Source: Paragonimus skrjabini miyazakii (taxonomy: Eukaryota > Platyhelminthes > Trematoda > Plagiorchiida > Troglotrematidae). From it: a stretch of DNA of 64,000 bases. Location: the NCBI GenBank assembly GCA_014338405.1, contig JTDE01000706.1, forward strand, positions 70,390-134,389. Direction: 5' to 3'. The notes under the pieces are model-generated. The model did no database searches. It was not told the origin of the DNA and saw only the letters and a program-made list of their open reading frames with translations. A program made the translations under genes and the position numbers. Positions 42,990 through 56,300 of this stretch are shown one piece after another (position 1 is the stretch's first letter; each line of letters begins with the position of its first letter).

Positions 42990-43385
42990 TCACCATAGCA
43001 AAACTATGGGAAGACAGTTGCGTGGGACACTACCCAGTAGAATGACCGCAAGGTAAACAGTTTGAGCATATAAAAATCTGCGTGAAACTGACCCCTGGTT
43101 AGCTATAATATGATTTACTCTAGATACAGCAACCTGACAGCTTATCCTTGCAGTGGCCATGGCGTCGGTGTCAGTAACAACACCAAAAACCTCTGTCAGC
43201 ATGTTGCAACATGATTCTATTCCTTGACTTTTGTAAAAGGTAAGTTTGTCTCGTTCAGTTGGCTTTACACTTGTGTAAAAGCTTTTGCTTGCAGGTCTGG
43301 GTTGGTGGCGTTCACACCATACCAACATGAATTCAGACAAGAAAGCAGCTGTTGTTCCGAAGTCTCGAAACTCGTTTAATCAAGG
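42990..43385 (-). other. Longest unassigned non-repeat open frame, minus
   Basis: About 130 codons are open on minus, from just after a stop near 43388 to TGA at 42990. The first two thirds look protein-like (segments LSEFMLVWCERHQPRPASKS and SCCNMLTEVFGVVTDTDAMA) and the end is hydrophobic. No domain is recognised. Splice-like signals also exist on plus across the same block (TTATCCTTGCAG at 43168, AAAG/GTAAGT at 43240), but all plus frames contain stops. Confidence 0.3.
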
Positions 43386-43389
43386 TGAA

Positions 43390-46300
43390 CTCAACGTTGC
43401 TGTATAAAAGTTAGGTCGGGTAACATGGTTAGTATGAATTTATTTCTGGATGGAAACACTATGACAACCACACCGAAGACGACAAACATTGCAAACAGCA
43501 CATGTGTATGAGCGGAGCAACATGGTACGAAATGAAGAAGTGGGAAACTTTGAGAGGCAGAGAACCTCATGAGCAGAGTGTTCGAAATGTTACAGAACGT
43601 GTTCAAAATGATCAGTTTAGTAGGAAGAGACATATTCATCAGGTGGTAAAGAGAACTGGTTGGTTTAGTTAGCAATGTTTGAATTGGTAGAAATGTGAAG
43701 GACACGTTCCAGTCTTAACGTTGAGTATGGCAAAACAGGGAGAGAGGGCTGGAGAAAAAAATATTTACTGATGAGGAAGAAGAAAGTTAAAACTCGAGCC
43801 ATCTTCCATACATAGTAGCCCATCTGTCGTACGTGCACCGGGACAGAAGTGTTTAATCCGAAATGGTTGAAGACACATTTGGCACAGTTAGGCAGAAAAA
43901 CTCGAACTGTAAGGAAGCAACAATGTTGAATTCGTATTAACCGTGCTAACAACCTTTCACATTTATTCACGCCAGCGATTTATCAAAAACAGTGTGCACC
44001 CCCTCCCTCAACAAACACACTTCGGGAAGGTCATTATAACAGTCGGGAGTATAATATGTTTTACAGTCAATTACTAAAGATGATTTGAACGCTGAAGCAA
44101 GTAAGTACTGGTGGGTTGAGATACTCTGCTTTTGACATATTCCGTTATTCAGAACGGACAATGCTACTAAGTCGCTCTAGCTTAAACCCCTACGGATGTG
44201 CTCAAGAGAAACCAGCGTGTTTTTATCGGTTGACCAGATGAAAGTTTGTGCACATGAACTGAACGGCATTCACTTTCAATTACAGAAACTTTAACTTTAC
44301 CATTTTTCACTCACCGTAGTAAAATCCATCAGACTACATGATACTCCATCCTGGAACATTCACTCCAGCCATCTCATTGCAAAGGTAAATCATTGGAAGG
44401 ATGGCCTTGACTGTAGATAACTAGTGAAGTTGATCTAAATGCTATGCGTCATATAAGAGAGACAGAATTGCCATGCAGTCTGTACTGCGCAGGTCTTCTG
44501 AATCCACATTCACACATTCATATTCATTCTTATCGCCTGAATTCACCTTGAGCGCGACCGTTGAAATCAGGTTTCATGATTTTATTTCTTTTGCGTCTCA
44601 GTTGGTTTTTCGACCGATCGTTTTTCGCCCTTTCCATTAGGTCAACATAATCAGGAAGACATTTTACAGTGACATCTCACTTAAGTGGTTCGTCAGTACA
44701 CTTATCCTGTGAAATCTGCTAATATTTTTATCTCGGCAACTTTTGATGAGACGATACTTATTTGCCACATGATGGCTTAGTTTGAGAATGATTCGTTTCT
44801 CGGACAAACTGCCCCGGGACGAATCGGTCAGACTAAATCTGGCGGCACGTGCTCACCCTTCTGACAAACTTTTGATGTCAATTGGTCGCTCATAATAACG
44901 AATTGAAGGATAACTTGATTTACATAGACTTATAGGTAGACAGATTTTTGGCGCTACTTTTCGTGCATTCATTGAAAATGAGTGGTCCTTCACACAAATT
45001 TTGATTGTTCTGTCTGGACAACACAAACCAAACAAGTCTACTTCTACATCGTACCTAACTCGTTAAGGAAATTGGCAATACTTGATAAACTTGCCGAGTA
45101 GCATTTTTGTCATTTAGCTTGGAAATTCGGAGAGATGCTGTGTAGTTGTACCAATCGGAATCTATTAGAGAACGTTGAATGTTATCGCCTCAAAAATATA
45201 GGCAAAAAACTTACACTGATGATACTATACAATGTCAGTTTTATTGTGTTCTCATAGTGTGTTTTATAATCAGTAAGCTGTGGTAATATGAAAAATCCAA
45301 TCAGTCCTGAAGCGTCGGTGTTCCTACTGGCTGGTTTGTCCTTACCTGTTGCTTGCTTTTTTTCTAATCGGTGACACATAAACACAATTTCGTTTGACCC
45401 AGATACTCTTTATAACGAACCTGATGTTGTATCTGATTGTCATCCCTATTGACCACTTTGGTGACAAAGTTGCTATACTATTAGTTGCATGACCTCGTTT
45501 AAAGGAAAGTAGTGTAATCCGATACCTTTTCAGGTATTGCCATATAAAATAACATTCATTCAACTGTGAGTATAGACTGAGGGCAAATTTGTAACCGTGC
45601 TACGTTAATATTTAATAGACCAAGTCGATGCACATAGAGACACTACGAAAAAGTTGAACAGCTTCAAGAAAAGCGTTTTATGTTATTTTATTCTTTCTGG
45701 TTCCAACGAAATATTTCGTTTGAGTAGTTGACTGGTTTTAGCTTCTTGTATGAGATAAACAGAAAACAGATTATAACTTGCCAACATTTTCCGTATTTTC
45801 ATCAAAGATAAAAAGTACAACGAGCGTCAGAAAAATAGTCATTTTGGAATGAAACAGACGAAGTGAGTAATCATTTTTTTAAAATTTTACTAATTACTGC
45901 AGTGTGTGACGACAAGCTTATATGTCCTCGGCCGATAACACTAAGGTTATCTAGTACCTGTCACAAAAGCAGTAGAAATTCAGTTCCACTCAATCAAGCT
46001 CCAAGTTATCAGACGTACTGTTTACTTCTGTCAATCTGTACGAGTGTAAGCAGGAGGTCCAGTTATGTGATTAGGTTTACCATATGTAAGTGATGCTTTG
46101 ACATGACTTCTTTGTAGTTTAATCTGTGACAATTAATCAGTCGTGCGCTATTCCTGGACGTTAAACTGAATGCGATCAGCTGTCACTTTGTTAGTTCACG
46201 GAACTTTTTAGCTGACTGGCCCTGTGATCAGGACAATAAGCTGAATTCCTCTAGTCGCTATTCCTTATCTACAGTATGTGATGGCTCATTTACCTTGCCT

Positions 46301-46830
46301 CATATACCTGTCCTCTGCGGCAGTGAAGAACTGAGTTTGCCAATGTGTTACAATTTTGCCAGGTATAATTTGCCATCACTGATTTCGTTTTCTTTCTAAT
46401 TTGTCCATGTCAGTTCTTGTAGAAACATGAGCTTAATTCCGAAGACGGTAGACGTGTTCATGCTCAAACTGCAACTCTCGCTATGGGCTTGACCAGACCA
46501 AAATATTCCAAACTATACCCGGAATGATCATTCAATGACCCAATATGACTAAAGTATGCATACTAACATCAGACTACGCTTTGTCAAATAAAGTGTAACA
46601 CCCGATATGTCATATCATACAATTTCATATCTCCAAAACAGTTTGTAAAAATTGTCTTAACTGGCGATCATAGTCAAAGTGAGTCGACTTTGAGGCCTTC
46701 GGTCAGTGACAAACAGTTCTTTTTAGCAGACTGCCTTAGAAGCAAATAATGGACTTATAATTTTTGCATGTTATTGATCGTTAATAATGCATATTCATAC
46801 CGTCATCCAGATTTTCACGTCAGCCTATTT
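43390..46830. other. No gene recognised
   Basis: Several minus frames around 100 codons (43391-43705, 43665-43970) have hydrophobic translations typical of AT-rich DNA. No motif, RNA gene or known repeat. Confidence 0.35.
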
Positions 46831-46834
46831 TCAG

Positions 46835-46929
46835 GTGAAGCCGCTTGGCTAACCGCTTTATCAAATCTGGCAAGACCAAATCAACATACAGGAATGCTTC
46901 TGATAGATGCAAAACTTATTATCAAAAAG
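46835..46929 (+). other. Candidate internal exon, plus strand
   Basis: The acceptor GCCTATTTTCAG ends at 46834 and the donor AAAG/GTATGTTAA starts at 46930. The 95-base block is open in one frame, encoding 31 residues after a split codon (segments EAAWLTALSNLARPNQHTGM and LLIDAKLIIKK). Both splice signals are near consensus. Length and phase are normal for a small exon. No family is recognised and no neighbouring exons were found within several kb. Confidence 0.33.
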
Positions 46930-49900
46930 GTATGTTAAAAATATTTGAATAAAATGAAATGGATGTTCTTCAGTTTGTGTTTTTCTCAAATCATCAACTA
47001 TCCGTAAATAATCAACTTAGTTTTCATCGGCGAATAACTTACCCAAATACCATATGGTAGTAGTAAATCCAATTAGCCTAATGTCCAATATCCGATCAGG
47101 TGAAACAAAGCCATCTAGAAAAGTGTACCGTATCTAGGCGTGGTTCAATCATAAAACGTTTATTGGGGTGTCCGTAGTTGGGCATCATTTCACCTCAAGT
47201 TTGACAAGGATAGTGATGTCCATTAGTGGACATGTATAATCGTCAGATTACATAAACAGAGGTACTGCACCGGATTTATGACACCGGACATAACACTGAT
47301 GCTTTGCAGTGGGTTTTGACTATGCGGACAGTGAAAGCGATGCACTGTCTAAAGTTGTACTTTCTACGTTTCCGTTACCCTCGGATAACCTTTGGCAAGA
47401 CCAGGTTGTAATGAATGATTACAAATAAAACATACCAATAAGAAATTTATCTGGTTGTGTGTTGTGCGTGCCCCTGTTTGGTTAGCTATCATTTAGGCAC
47501 CACTCATTGGTGCTTTTCCATATGTACAATGCCTGGTGCGTCTGATTAGCAGATCAACGTGAGAATTGTCTAAATTATTCTCCCCGATATGACCTTTGTT
47601 TCCCTTACCGGACTCGATTAGCCTTTCGAAATGGACGGTTGGTTGGTGCTTAAGGCGTAATTGTTAGGAACACGAGGGAGCTTCGCGTAGTGCTGTTCGA
47701 CGTAAGCCTCGGAAATTTATTGTCAGATTCCCTACTCTCGCTATAACTATCGTTGTGTGAAATTATGCACGCTCATTATAATCCAATAAATGTTGACACT
47801 AATTGTACGTAAACTAAGACCGACCCTTTCCGTAGAATCGTGTTCATTGTTGCGTGGGTTCAACATGATACCCTGGAGAGTTGACAGGAAACCACTAAGC
47901 TCTTTTCGGAGAAGATCATTGAATACACCACAAAACTGACTCAATGTTGTCCGCACTCACCGAGAAGTGTTCGTCCTATGATCCTTGGCTACCATAACGT
48001 CCCGCCCTTGGACGCTTTCAATGAGACTCTCCAAAAGTCTTTCAATGAGGCCACTATATTTGATTAAACGAGGGGCGTACAATTCAGCTATCGGATGTTG
48101 AAAGGTCTTTTAGCGCAAGTGTCTACACACTCATAGTGAGAGATCGAGTGCCACTTTTTCTTTTGCATTAAAATTCGCGTTGTTTGTACAGCAGATTGAC
48201 GAACATTAATTCATGGGATCAGTAGAGTCTGAATTAAGCATACTTCATTTTCTGATACAAAACGTCTATAGCATTCAGCTTATCAACGGATTTCTTGTAC
48301 GGTTTACAGAAGTTTACCAATACTTATTTCTATGCACTAACAAAGCCCATGTTGTAGATTAGTAAACGCGAACATCGAAACTGTTAACCAATTTATTGTA
48401 ACCGACCCCGCGGACATTCTGTCTATGAAACGTCAGATGTCAACGTATTCTAATCAGCTTTTAAAGTAATAGTCTTAACACTTCTTTACATTGCTGTGTT
48501 TGACGTGAACTTATGTTTCTGTTCAACGTATGCAGTATATCTCCCATTCGTTTGCATTAATTTAGCTGTAAATATTGGAAGGCTTGACAAATTCTGGATA
48601 TAAATCTGATCCGATTAAGCAGTCCACAGCGTGATAAACCTGCATTTTCAAACTCCTTGCTGGTTTATTCTTAATACCAATTAACACGCTACAGAAAATG
48701 ACATTGCTCAAGAACCGGACGTTATAGTTATCACTAGTACGCTACTGTAAATAAGTCGTTTGTAATCTGTGACCAAGTGATGAATGAAACGAAGCTCAAA
48801 TTACCCATCAAATCAATGCCGTCTTATGTAGGATATTATTCACAAACGGTACACAACAATGTTTTGCCTGCCGAGCGCAAGAACGTGTTGCGATTCTCGT
48901 CGTGCGAACGCAGCACATCAACCCTATTCAGCACAAACTGAAGTACTTTGTTTTCACTTGTTCGACGGAAATAACGTGTAATACTTAGTAACACTTTGTC
49001 TCGAATGTAAGATATAGTCGCAAGTTTGTTTCAGAGTGGATCAATGAGCCTAGTTATTCTTTAGTGAAATGCTCAAACCTAGTTATCCAGTTTGGCAAAC
49101 TGTTATGTAAAGCGCAATACCAGTAATTGCCAAGTCAAAACACAATGGTTACGACTGAGACTTACACAAATTTAACACATCGTTTCCCACAAAGAACACC
49201 ATTAATGAAGATATTTTGAATTGATTTTTTCCATTAAATTTTTGCTTCCCTCAAAAACAAACAGTAGACATTATCTGAAGCTTGAAATTGACGTAGTACC
49301 CTAAATAATAGCAGAATTGAGGACAGTCTCTCAAAGTGCACAGATCCATCCTTGAGCAATCTTTATGTATCGCTGCGAAAAGTCAATTAGCATCAACGCC
49401 AGCCCAGTCGACTCGACGCGTGACACATAACAGTTGGTTTGTTCATGAAACACTCAATAATCGTTGCTTCAAGAAAGTATTGCTTGTCAGCTATGTTGTT
49501 TTGCAAACGTGAATGCATACAGGGTGTTAATGATTTCAGTCGCGAATCAGACCATATAGGGATATTAACTTATGGTCCTTCTATCGACAATCAGAGGTTA
49601 AGAAACCATAATTCGAGAAATCTTGAACCTGTGAACTAAATGAACGTTTCCAAAATGGAATCTTTTATTATCGATTCTTATCCCACATAAAATATGGATA
49701 TGATGTTGGTCTGTTAGTCTAGGATTCTTAGGTTCGAGTCAGAGTTAACTGGCTATAGTCTAGATCTGGACAATACATGTGCAATCATGCAGTGGCATGC
49801 TACCAAATATTGATAACGTTACCTTGACCAATCTACGTCTCGTGTTTGCTCTTTAAGTCTGAGCCGCCTACTGATATCATTGGCATTCACCTCCACATGT

Positions 49901-50970
49901 AGTTGTTCATTACTGTATGAGTGTTGTACAAACACTACAGCAAAGTCTAATCTAGGGTCACGCGATGGTGTCCAGCACTTTAGTATATCCAAACCGGTCC
50001 TGATAAAGTCCGGGTACTAATCATAAAGGCATGTTCTTTTGTGGCGGTCCTTAGTGAGGAAAGGCGTCTTAGTGGCTGTTTGCACTCACGCCAACCGGGT
50101 TCTAGGCGAGTGGGATATTTCCATCTTCAGAAGAAACACTTTTTTCCCTTAAGAATCTGTTTCATTTGTGATGAATGTTGTGTACTGTTTGTTTTCAGGT
50201 TGAGGAAAACGATACTGAATGATTTATGCTAGTTAGTCCAGACTGAATGTTGTAGCTGTTTATTCCCTTTAGGAACAATCGGTAAATGTAAATTTCTTCT
50301 GGTAGTTCGTTCATGTGTGACTTGTTGGACACCAAGAAAATCCAGGGGTATTAATCGTGTGGATCAAGGGTTCATCCTTTGACCGGGACTCCAAATCAGT
50401 TTTAACAAAGCATCAGCTGTCAAGTTAGGATTTGGGCACTCCGTGTTGAACGACGTTTATGTCTATACTCGGCTGTCGCATTCAAGTAAACTTTTGCTAA
50501 GTCATTTCGAAAGAAACCGTCCGATCCGAGTGTTTCTGTTCCAAGTAACATATTTTTCGCCAATAAAAAATGATATTGATCAGAAAGGTCATAAATAGTA
50601 TTTGTGAGAAATGTTTCTTGCGGGGAGAGTCATTCGTCAACCAAAACTTGGTCATAATAAGCCTGTTATAGGTGTACAGAATCATGTGAATTTCCATAGA
50701 ATACTCATGGGCTTCCAACGGTAATTTTTGAGTTTACAATGGTGTTGAAAATTTAAATTACTATTCTGGCAGTAAACATATACGTAGGTGTGTTTTCCCA
50801 AAATCACTTTCATTGCAGAGCGCTGTCACAGTAAACTTCACTCACTTATGAAGAACAGCCTAACTGTCATCTGCTTCGGCTGCGTTTTTCTCAGAACTTT
50901 CCACCCAGATTCTCATCACATTTACGAACATTTCCGGCATGTTCCTCAAGAATGTTATCCAAATTTTTTC
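46930..50970. other. No gene recognised
   Basis: Short frames only. A box A/box B-like pair near 49710-49745 is too weak to call a tRNA. Confidence 0.35.
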
Positions 50971-50974
50971 GCTA

Positions 50975-51735
50975 TGTTCAGAGTTTAAAAAAATTATTTG
51001 TATGCCCCGACTTCTTCCAAGAAAATGGTTTGCACCCGTGGCTCACAAACATGGTGTAGTGCGAACCATTTTTCACCGAACAAGGAAAATATGCACAGCC
51101 GATCATCTAAAGTCTGAGGAGGAGCTCTTGAAAAGTGTTCTGCTGGCGAATAGATATCCGGCCAAATTTAGTGAGATTCATTGCAAGGAACGAGTGGCCC
51201 CTTCACCCCCCAACCACAATCAGTGCCGAAGAAGCAGGTTTTTATCACCCTTCATTACACAAGTGACCACAATATCACAATATCGCAAGTTGAAGTCTGC
51301 CATTGATCGCACATATCCCGCAGCGAAATTGCTTTTGTTGCTTTCCACCTGCAGGATGAGTCTTTCTCGGAAAACTCTGCCTCTCATGTTATCTACAAGT
51401 TCACTTGCAGTCGCGGTGACTCGTACATTGGCAAAACGGGCCGAAATTCAGGACAAAGGAAGGTGGAGCACATCCCCAAGTGGCTAGTGCAAACAATGAA
51501 TCAACGTGGGTCAGTGTGCCATCACTGGAACAGAAATCCGGCGTCGTCGATCGCGAAACACTTAATCGCAACAGGTCATGTGGTTGACCTGGTCGCTCCG
51601 TTCATGGTCCTATTGCACAACTGCACCCCCAGGCTGTTGGCAGTCACCAAGGCATTGTTGGTCAAGCGTCACGCACCGGCCCTTTGTTGGCAAAAGGTGC
51701 TGACGCAATCAATTTCGTTACCGTGGCAGTGAACC
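50975..51735 (+). pseudogene. PLE linker plus GIY-YIG endonuclease, PLE-6, plus
   Basis: The first frame contains HKHGVVRTIFHRTRKICTAD then EEELLKSVLLANRYPAKF, the helical region after RT, and RKLKSAIDRTYPAAKL of the pre-endonuclease linker. A one-base shift near 51350 leads to SHVIYKFTCSRGDSYIGKTG (51381-51440), an intact GIY-YIG start with YIG preserved, then EHIPKWL. The C-terminal part (SSIAKHLIATGHVVDL and LLAVTKALLVKR segments) follows in another frame and stops at 51732. RT is missing. It faces PLE-7 tail to tail and shares its C-terminal signature. Confidence 0.82.
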
Positions 51736-52079
51736 GTGATTGCTCCCATGTGATATCCGTTCATTTCATTATTTTGTCTGAAGCGTTTAACCTATATAAT
51801 TGAATGTTTTATGTATTCAACTGACGAGGATAAACGAAATGCTTGCATCTCGCAATGTATGCCTTATTGCCGTCTTAATGAACTGGATAAAGAAAACTCA
51901 ATGTTTCAGATTGTTCACATGTTGGGAAATTTAAAACACTGCGTTCCCTTGATCCAATTCACCAGTAGCGATAGAAGATATACGTCACGGGATGTTAACA
52001 TTTCGTTTACTGTCTTCAGTCACGAACGTAAAACATTAGAATATATAGGACATGCGAATAGCAACAACAGTAGAAACAA
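51736..52079. other. Spacer between two converging PLE ends
   Basis: About 340 bases with no recognised motif between the stop of PLE-6 and the stop of PLE-7. It should contain both 3' tails if the elements are intact at that end. Confidence 0.4.
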
Positions 52080-52620
52080 TCAACAATTGGGTTTACGCAA
52101 AACAAGGACTGTTATCAGTTCCAGGGCATGAGTCAACAGTTTATGCACACACAAGACGGGACGGCGAGTATTCATTAACATTGCCTCGGAGAAGGCAAGC
52201 AATTTCGGATTCCGATTACGCAACAACACATGTAACGAATTGGCGGGGTCAACAACGTGACCTGTTTCCATGATGTGCCTGGCTATGAATGAGGCCGGAT
52301 TTCGTCTCACTCGTTCGGTTGCCATTGTCTATTGCGTCATGGCGCGCACCAACCACATGGGCATATGTTCAGCCATTCTTTGTCGTAGGCACCGACCTGT
52401 TCTGCCGATATAGACGCCACCGCAACTTCAAATGAACTGATAGATTACATGTGAGACAGAACATTTCCTTCAGAACATGTCTTCTATCGTTATTGGTGAA
52501 CATATTGGGAACCAAGAGTTGCAAAGGCTGTAAGCTGGCCACAATTCACATTTGATCTTGGCTTTCAGAGCCAAACGAAAAGTTTATCTGAGCGGAAGAT
52601 TGAAACCCAGTTCAAACCCA
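52080..52620 (-). pseudogene. PLE GIY-YIG endonuclease, PLE-7, minus
   Basis: The minus translation near 52430-52340 reads SCGGVYIGRTGRCLRQRMAE then HMPMWL, a clear YIG-containing endonuclease start. After a stop it continues for 81 codons (52325-52080) with FIARHIMETGHVVDP, RNRNPKLLAFSEAMLM and VLCVHKLLTHALEL, the C-terminal helices. Sequence upstream to about 52620 contains linker remnants. No RT. PLE-6 has the same C-terminal pattern, so the two are the same family in converging orientation. Confidence 0.8.
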
Positions 52621-53895
52621 GTGTGGTTCATTTCAACTGCAGCGCAGTAGCATAAGTGAGAACAGGAAACAGTTGGGACTTTTTCTATCCATAACGTTAC
52701 CTAACCGTACTGGATAAAATGCGTAACGTCCAAGAAACCGTTTAATAACAAATCAATCAGAAATGAGCTCTTAGACACAGAATAACTCCTGTGACAGACT
52801 TGAAGTTATACAATCTAAGCGTACAGGTTCGAAATGAACGCAAATAAAACTAGAAGACTGTTAGGGTGTCCATTTTTTCCCGTCCGTAACCGCCTACGTC
52901 CTCGAGAAATAAACGATTGGTTCAATCCTAATTAACGGAACTGTTCAGAACGGTTGAGAGGTAACTTTAGCTAGCTTTTAATCTGTCCGACTTTTTATTC
53001 CGCTATACCCATTAGTGACCCCAACAATTTTTTCCAAGAACTGTCCTTCTTTTTTATGATTCGGGGATGTTTTTTTTGCCAATACGCACCATATATGTAC
53101 TTTGTCTTTTTCGCCTTGACCGCACAATTTTGGGGCGGAACAAAGTCTTTTTTGTACGCATCTTTTGGCTTGTCTTGGGGGCAAAATCACGAGACATTTG
53201 CGGTATTTTTTGGGACCGAGATTTCTGTGTTAATTAATACATGAAGGGAAGTTCGATTTCTGTCGAGCGCACCACTATAACGAGAGCGAACCAGCGTATC
53301 TGTTTCGAAGGTTTACAACAATAATTTCTACTAATTTTTTAACTCTAGGATAGTACGATAGAAGTAAAAAAGAAATGACTACACTATTTGACTCGTGCAT
53401 CTTCCTGCAATCAAAACAACCTTGACTCTTTGATCTGCCGAGTGTGGTTCTGCACTGCCACACATACTGCGAGTTTTTCCATCCTGGAGGTATAGTGATG
53501 CTAGGCGCCAGTTAAGTTGTAGCATTTGTCAACAGACTTGATAGTGATCACCCGGACCAAATGTTTTGAATGCCTGATTGTTCATTGGCCATCCACAAAA
53601 GACTAATCAATTTCAGTCTATAAGTGATAAGAAGAGCAACAGCTAAGCAATTTACTTCACATATTTTCAAGAAACCCCTAAGACTACGACGTAAAGGTCT
53701 AGTGAATAAGTGTTTGAACCGAAATCTGAGGGTTGTCTAAAGATCTTGGACAACATCCCCCGGCATGCATGATGTTCTTGAAACATAGCCTGGTCGTAAC
53801 AACTGTCCATCGCCTCGCTGTTGACCAATAGAGTTAAGTATTTACAATAAACCTTCGTCAACCCCTTCTGGAACCCAGGTGAATAGCCCTCTGTT
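52621..53895. other. No gene recognised
   Basis: T-rich DNA. The minus frame at 53667-53936 (89 codons) has no recognised domain. Confidence 0.35.
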
Positions 53896-53900
53896 TGCAG

Positions 53901-54237
53901 ACCGACCACCAACGACTGACTGATTTCAGCATCCAAGGAAAAAGTCCGCCAATCAGAGAAATTGACGACTTACTGGAAGATAGACAAACTTATATGGTAG
54001 CAATCAGTAAATTATTTCGTCCCAAGAGCTTATCATTAACTTCGTTTTATTGGTTAATAAATAGCACTTCTGGACCATTTACAGGACGTGGTTCACAACT
54101 AGTAACCTGTTCAAATTTCGCCAAGTCCTTGACCCACATATATCCCACTGTCCATCTTCTGGGGGACTACCCATGTGGGCTTCGTGTGAGGAAAGTGGAG
54201 TTAGCACGTTACTCGTATGTTCTATCTATAACCACAG
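53901..54237 (+). other. Candidate internal exon (112 codons), plus strand
   Basis: An acceptor-like CCCTCTGTTTGCAG ends at 53900 and a consensus donor CACAG/GTGAGA follows 54237. One frame is open throughout (segments PPIREIDDLLEDRQTYMVAI, FTGRGSQLVTCSNFAKSL and LLGDYPCGLRVRKVELARYS). The composition is protein-like, with no recognised family and no similarity to the transposons here. It is the longest candidate exon with good signals at both ends, but AT-rich DNA of this size is expected to contain a few frames of this length by chance. Confidence 0.33.
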
Positions 54238-54239
54238 GT

Positions 54240-55160
54240 GAGAAGGGCATGTAAATTAGAATCTGAAGTGTGTACAACAAACTATTTAGTCTGTCCCCAA
54301 CAGCTGTTGTAGGAGATAAGCTGACTGGTTAAATCAAGATGGTAATTATCACAAGTGATTCGAAACTAACAGCTTGAAGTTATTAATATGACAGGAGCGG
54401 AACAACTTATACATTATGTGGTCGGTTGATGACTCCTATGTAGTCAAAATCAACTTCATAAATTGAACAGGTTTGAATGAAAAGTTCAACGGTATATTTG
54501 GAAGAAAGTGTGATAAGTGTACATTATGCGAACTTCACTCGGAAGGCACAAAACGAAACAGGCAAAGTTAAATTTAACCCGGTGAGTCAAATGCAAAACA
54601 ATACGATGCAATGAATGAACAAACCATGTAATTTGCTACAAACAAGTTTGACCATAAGCAGCAATAAATATTCTCAGATTGAGGCTGAATATTTCAGGAG
54701 TGGTCAGTCAAATGTTACAACTTATAGTAGAATGCCACAGCAAAAGGAGAACACAGACGGTTCGAAAATGTTTTCTGCACAATGTATTCATTGAATGCGT
54801 TTCAACCTGTCTCATCGTGTACAAATTGTAAATATTAGGTTCATGTGTAACACAGTTCTTAATGCACTGCGAAACAACGGGACAAAATCAGTAACCGTAT
54901 ATTAGTCGCAACTTTTTCAAGGTTATTATGGAAGATGGTAGTTCAAATCTTCTAAAAATGAGTAGGTAGTTAGTGGTATACAATGACAAAGTAATATATT
55001 TCTGTTAAGTTTCAAACAAAAACCTGCTGGTGATGAAGCGAAAAACACGAGATAGAAATGAGAAGTATAAAATTCCAAGTAGGGTATTTGGGTTGGAAAA
55101 CATTGAACAACCCAAAAATGATTGCAGGTTTTGCAATTCCATGAACATTTTAGCTAACCC
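54240..55160. other. No gene recognised
   Basis: AT-rich DNA with overlapping short frames. Confidence 0.4.
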
Positions 55161-55164
55161 CGTT

Positions 55165-55445
55165 TTTGAAGGGAGCACTACACTCAAGTTTCTTTTCTGT
55201 TCAAACTTGTCAATAGTTCATAATCTTTTCATGAACAGGATTAAAACTCCGGTCACATTTTCTTGATGGTACCGTGTTGCTTGCAGTACTGATGACCACA
55301 TCTTAAGTAGAACCGAACTGCAATAAGCTGGCACCCAGCCGCGTCCACTTCTGGGTAATGCTTATCTTGGCCAATCGATAGGAGACAGGGTAACTGCCCT
55401 GTCAACTCTAAACGACCTCTTTTTGATTAGAAATTCCTGAAAAAA
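55165..55445 (-). mobile_element. Hammerhead-ribozyme SINE, copy L6 (minus), old
   Basis: On minus it runs from the unique segment (AGGTCGTTTAGAGTTGACAG, CAGTTACCCTGTCTCCTATC) through a decayed tRNA-like region to a hammerhead remnant (55175-55222). There the TAGTGC arm and GAAA box survive while CTGATGA reads TTGACAA and the cleavage triplet is GTG. No inverted partner is attached. Confidence 0.65.
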
Positions 55446-56300
55446 ATAGAAATCATCAAATTTGTGAAACGATATGTTGAATGCACCTAAGTAATTGGCT
55501 AATTAGTGTTTCAGTATCAAACATTTTAGACTTATTTTAGGAGGTTCATTGGAACAGAAAACAGATGCAATTATCGAAGGAAAAGACTGGCGACAACTCA
55601 GTGGTAAATTGACTTATAGTCAAAATTCCATACTGTACTGGCCTACAACAACTGACCAAATGGAATAGCCCTTCATACTGTATGCTAGTAGACTGCATAT
55701 CTACCGAACTAAGATTCTGGTCCATTGTGATAGGGTTGCAGAATAAGCAAAAAAGAAAATTTAAGCACACGGTAGTTTCCAATAAAGACGTATCACTGGG
55801 TCCTAGACCAATCAGGATATCAACCAGGACTTCAGGCTCTGATGTCTCTTACTCTGTCAGCCCATAAACAGAGTCCAAGACGAGAGTTTTATCGATATAC
55901 ACAGAACCTCAAGACTGGAAGTTCAATTTGCTCCGGTCCAGTCAGCCTATCTATTTCGATATACAATGAACCCTTGCTAATCTGAAAGTATTCCTTCAAA
56001 ACATGGGTAGTATCATTCTTGGGGATTGCGACAAGTGCCAAAAACCTAGCTACTTACTCATCTAACGATGAATTGCGTGGATGGGGATCTAATAACATTT
56101 CAAGATAATCTCTAGAAGAACAGCTAACAACCACAAATGGAAGGTCGTTTCGAAGACTGATAACCCCGTTAGAACGTAATTGCTACCTAAAGAGGGTCCG
56201 CGATGGAAAGTTGTAGGGTCTCGTGCCATGATCTTGTTAGCCGCTATCATCCACTGCGTTAATGAATTGTTGCACGAGGCCTACGTTGAAGAAAATGTGT
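55446..56300. other. No gene recognised
   Basis: Short frames only. Nothing recognised. Confidence 0.4.

Noticed and set aside
43130..43250. Plus-strand exon with acceptor TTATCCTTGCAG and donor AAAG/GTAAGT.
   Set aside because: All three plus frames contain stops, while the minus strand is open through the same block.
49705..49750. TTGGTCTGTTAGTCTAGG followed by GGTTCGAGTC, resembling a tRNA.
   Set aside because: The spacing is far too short for a tRNA and no acceptor or anticodon stem forms. At best it is a SINE relic.
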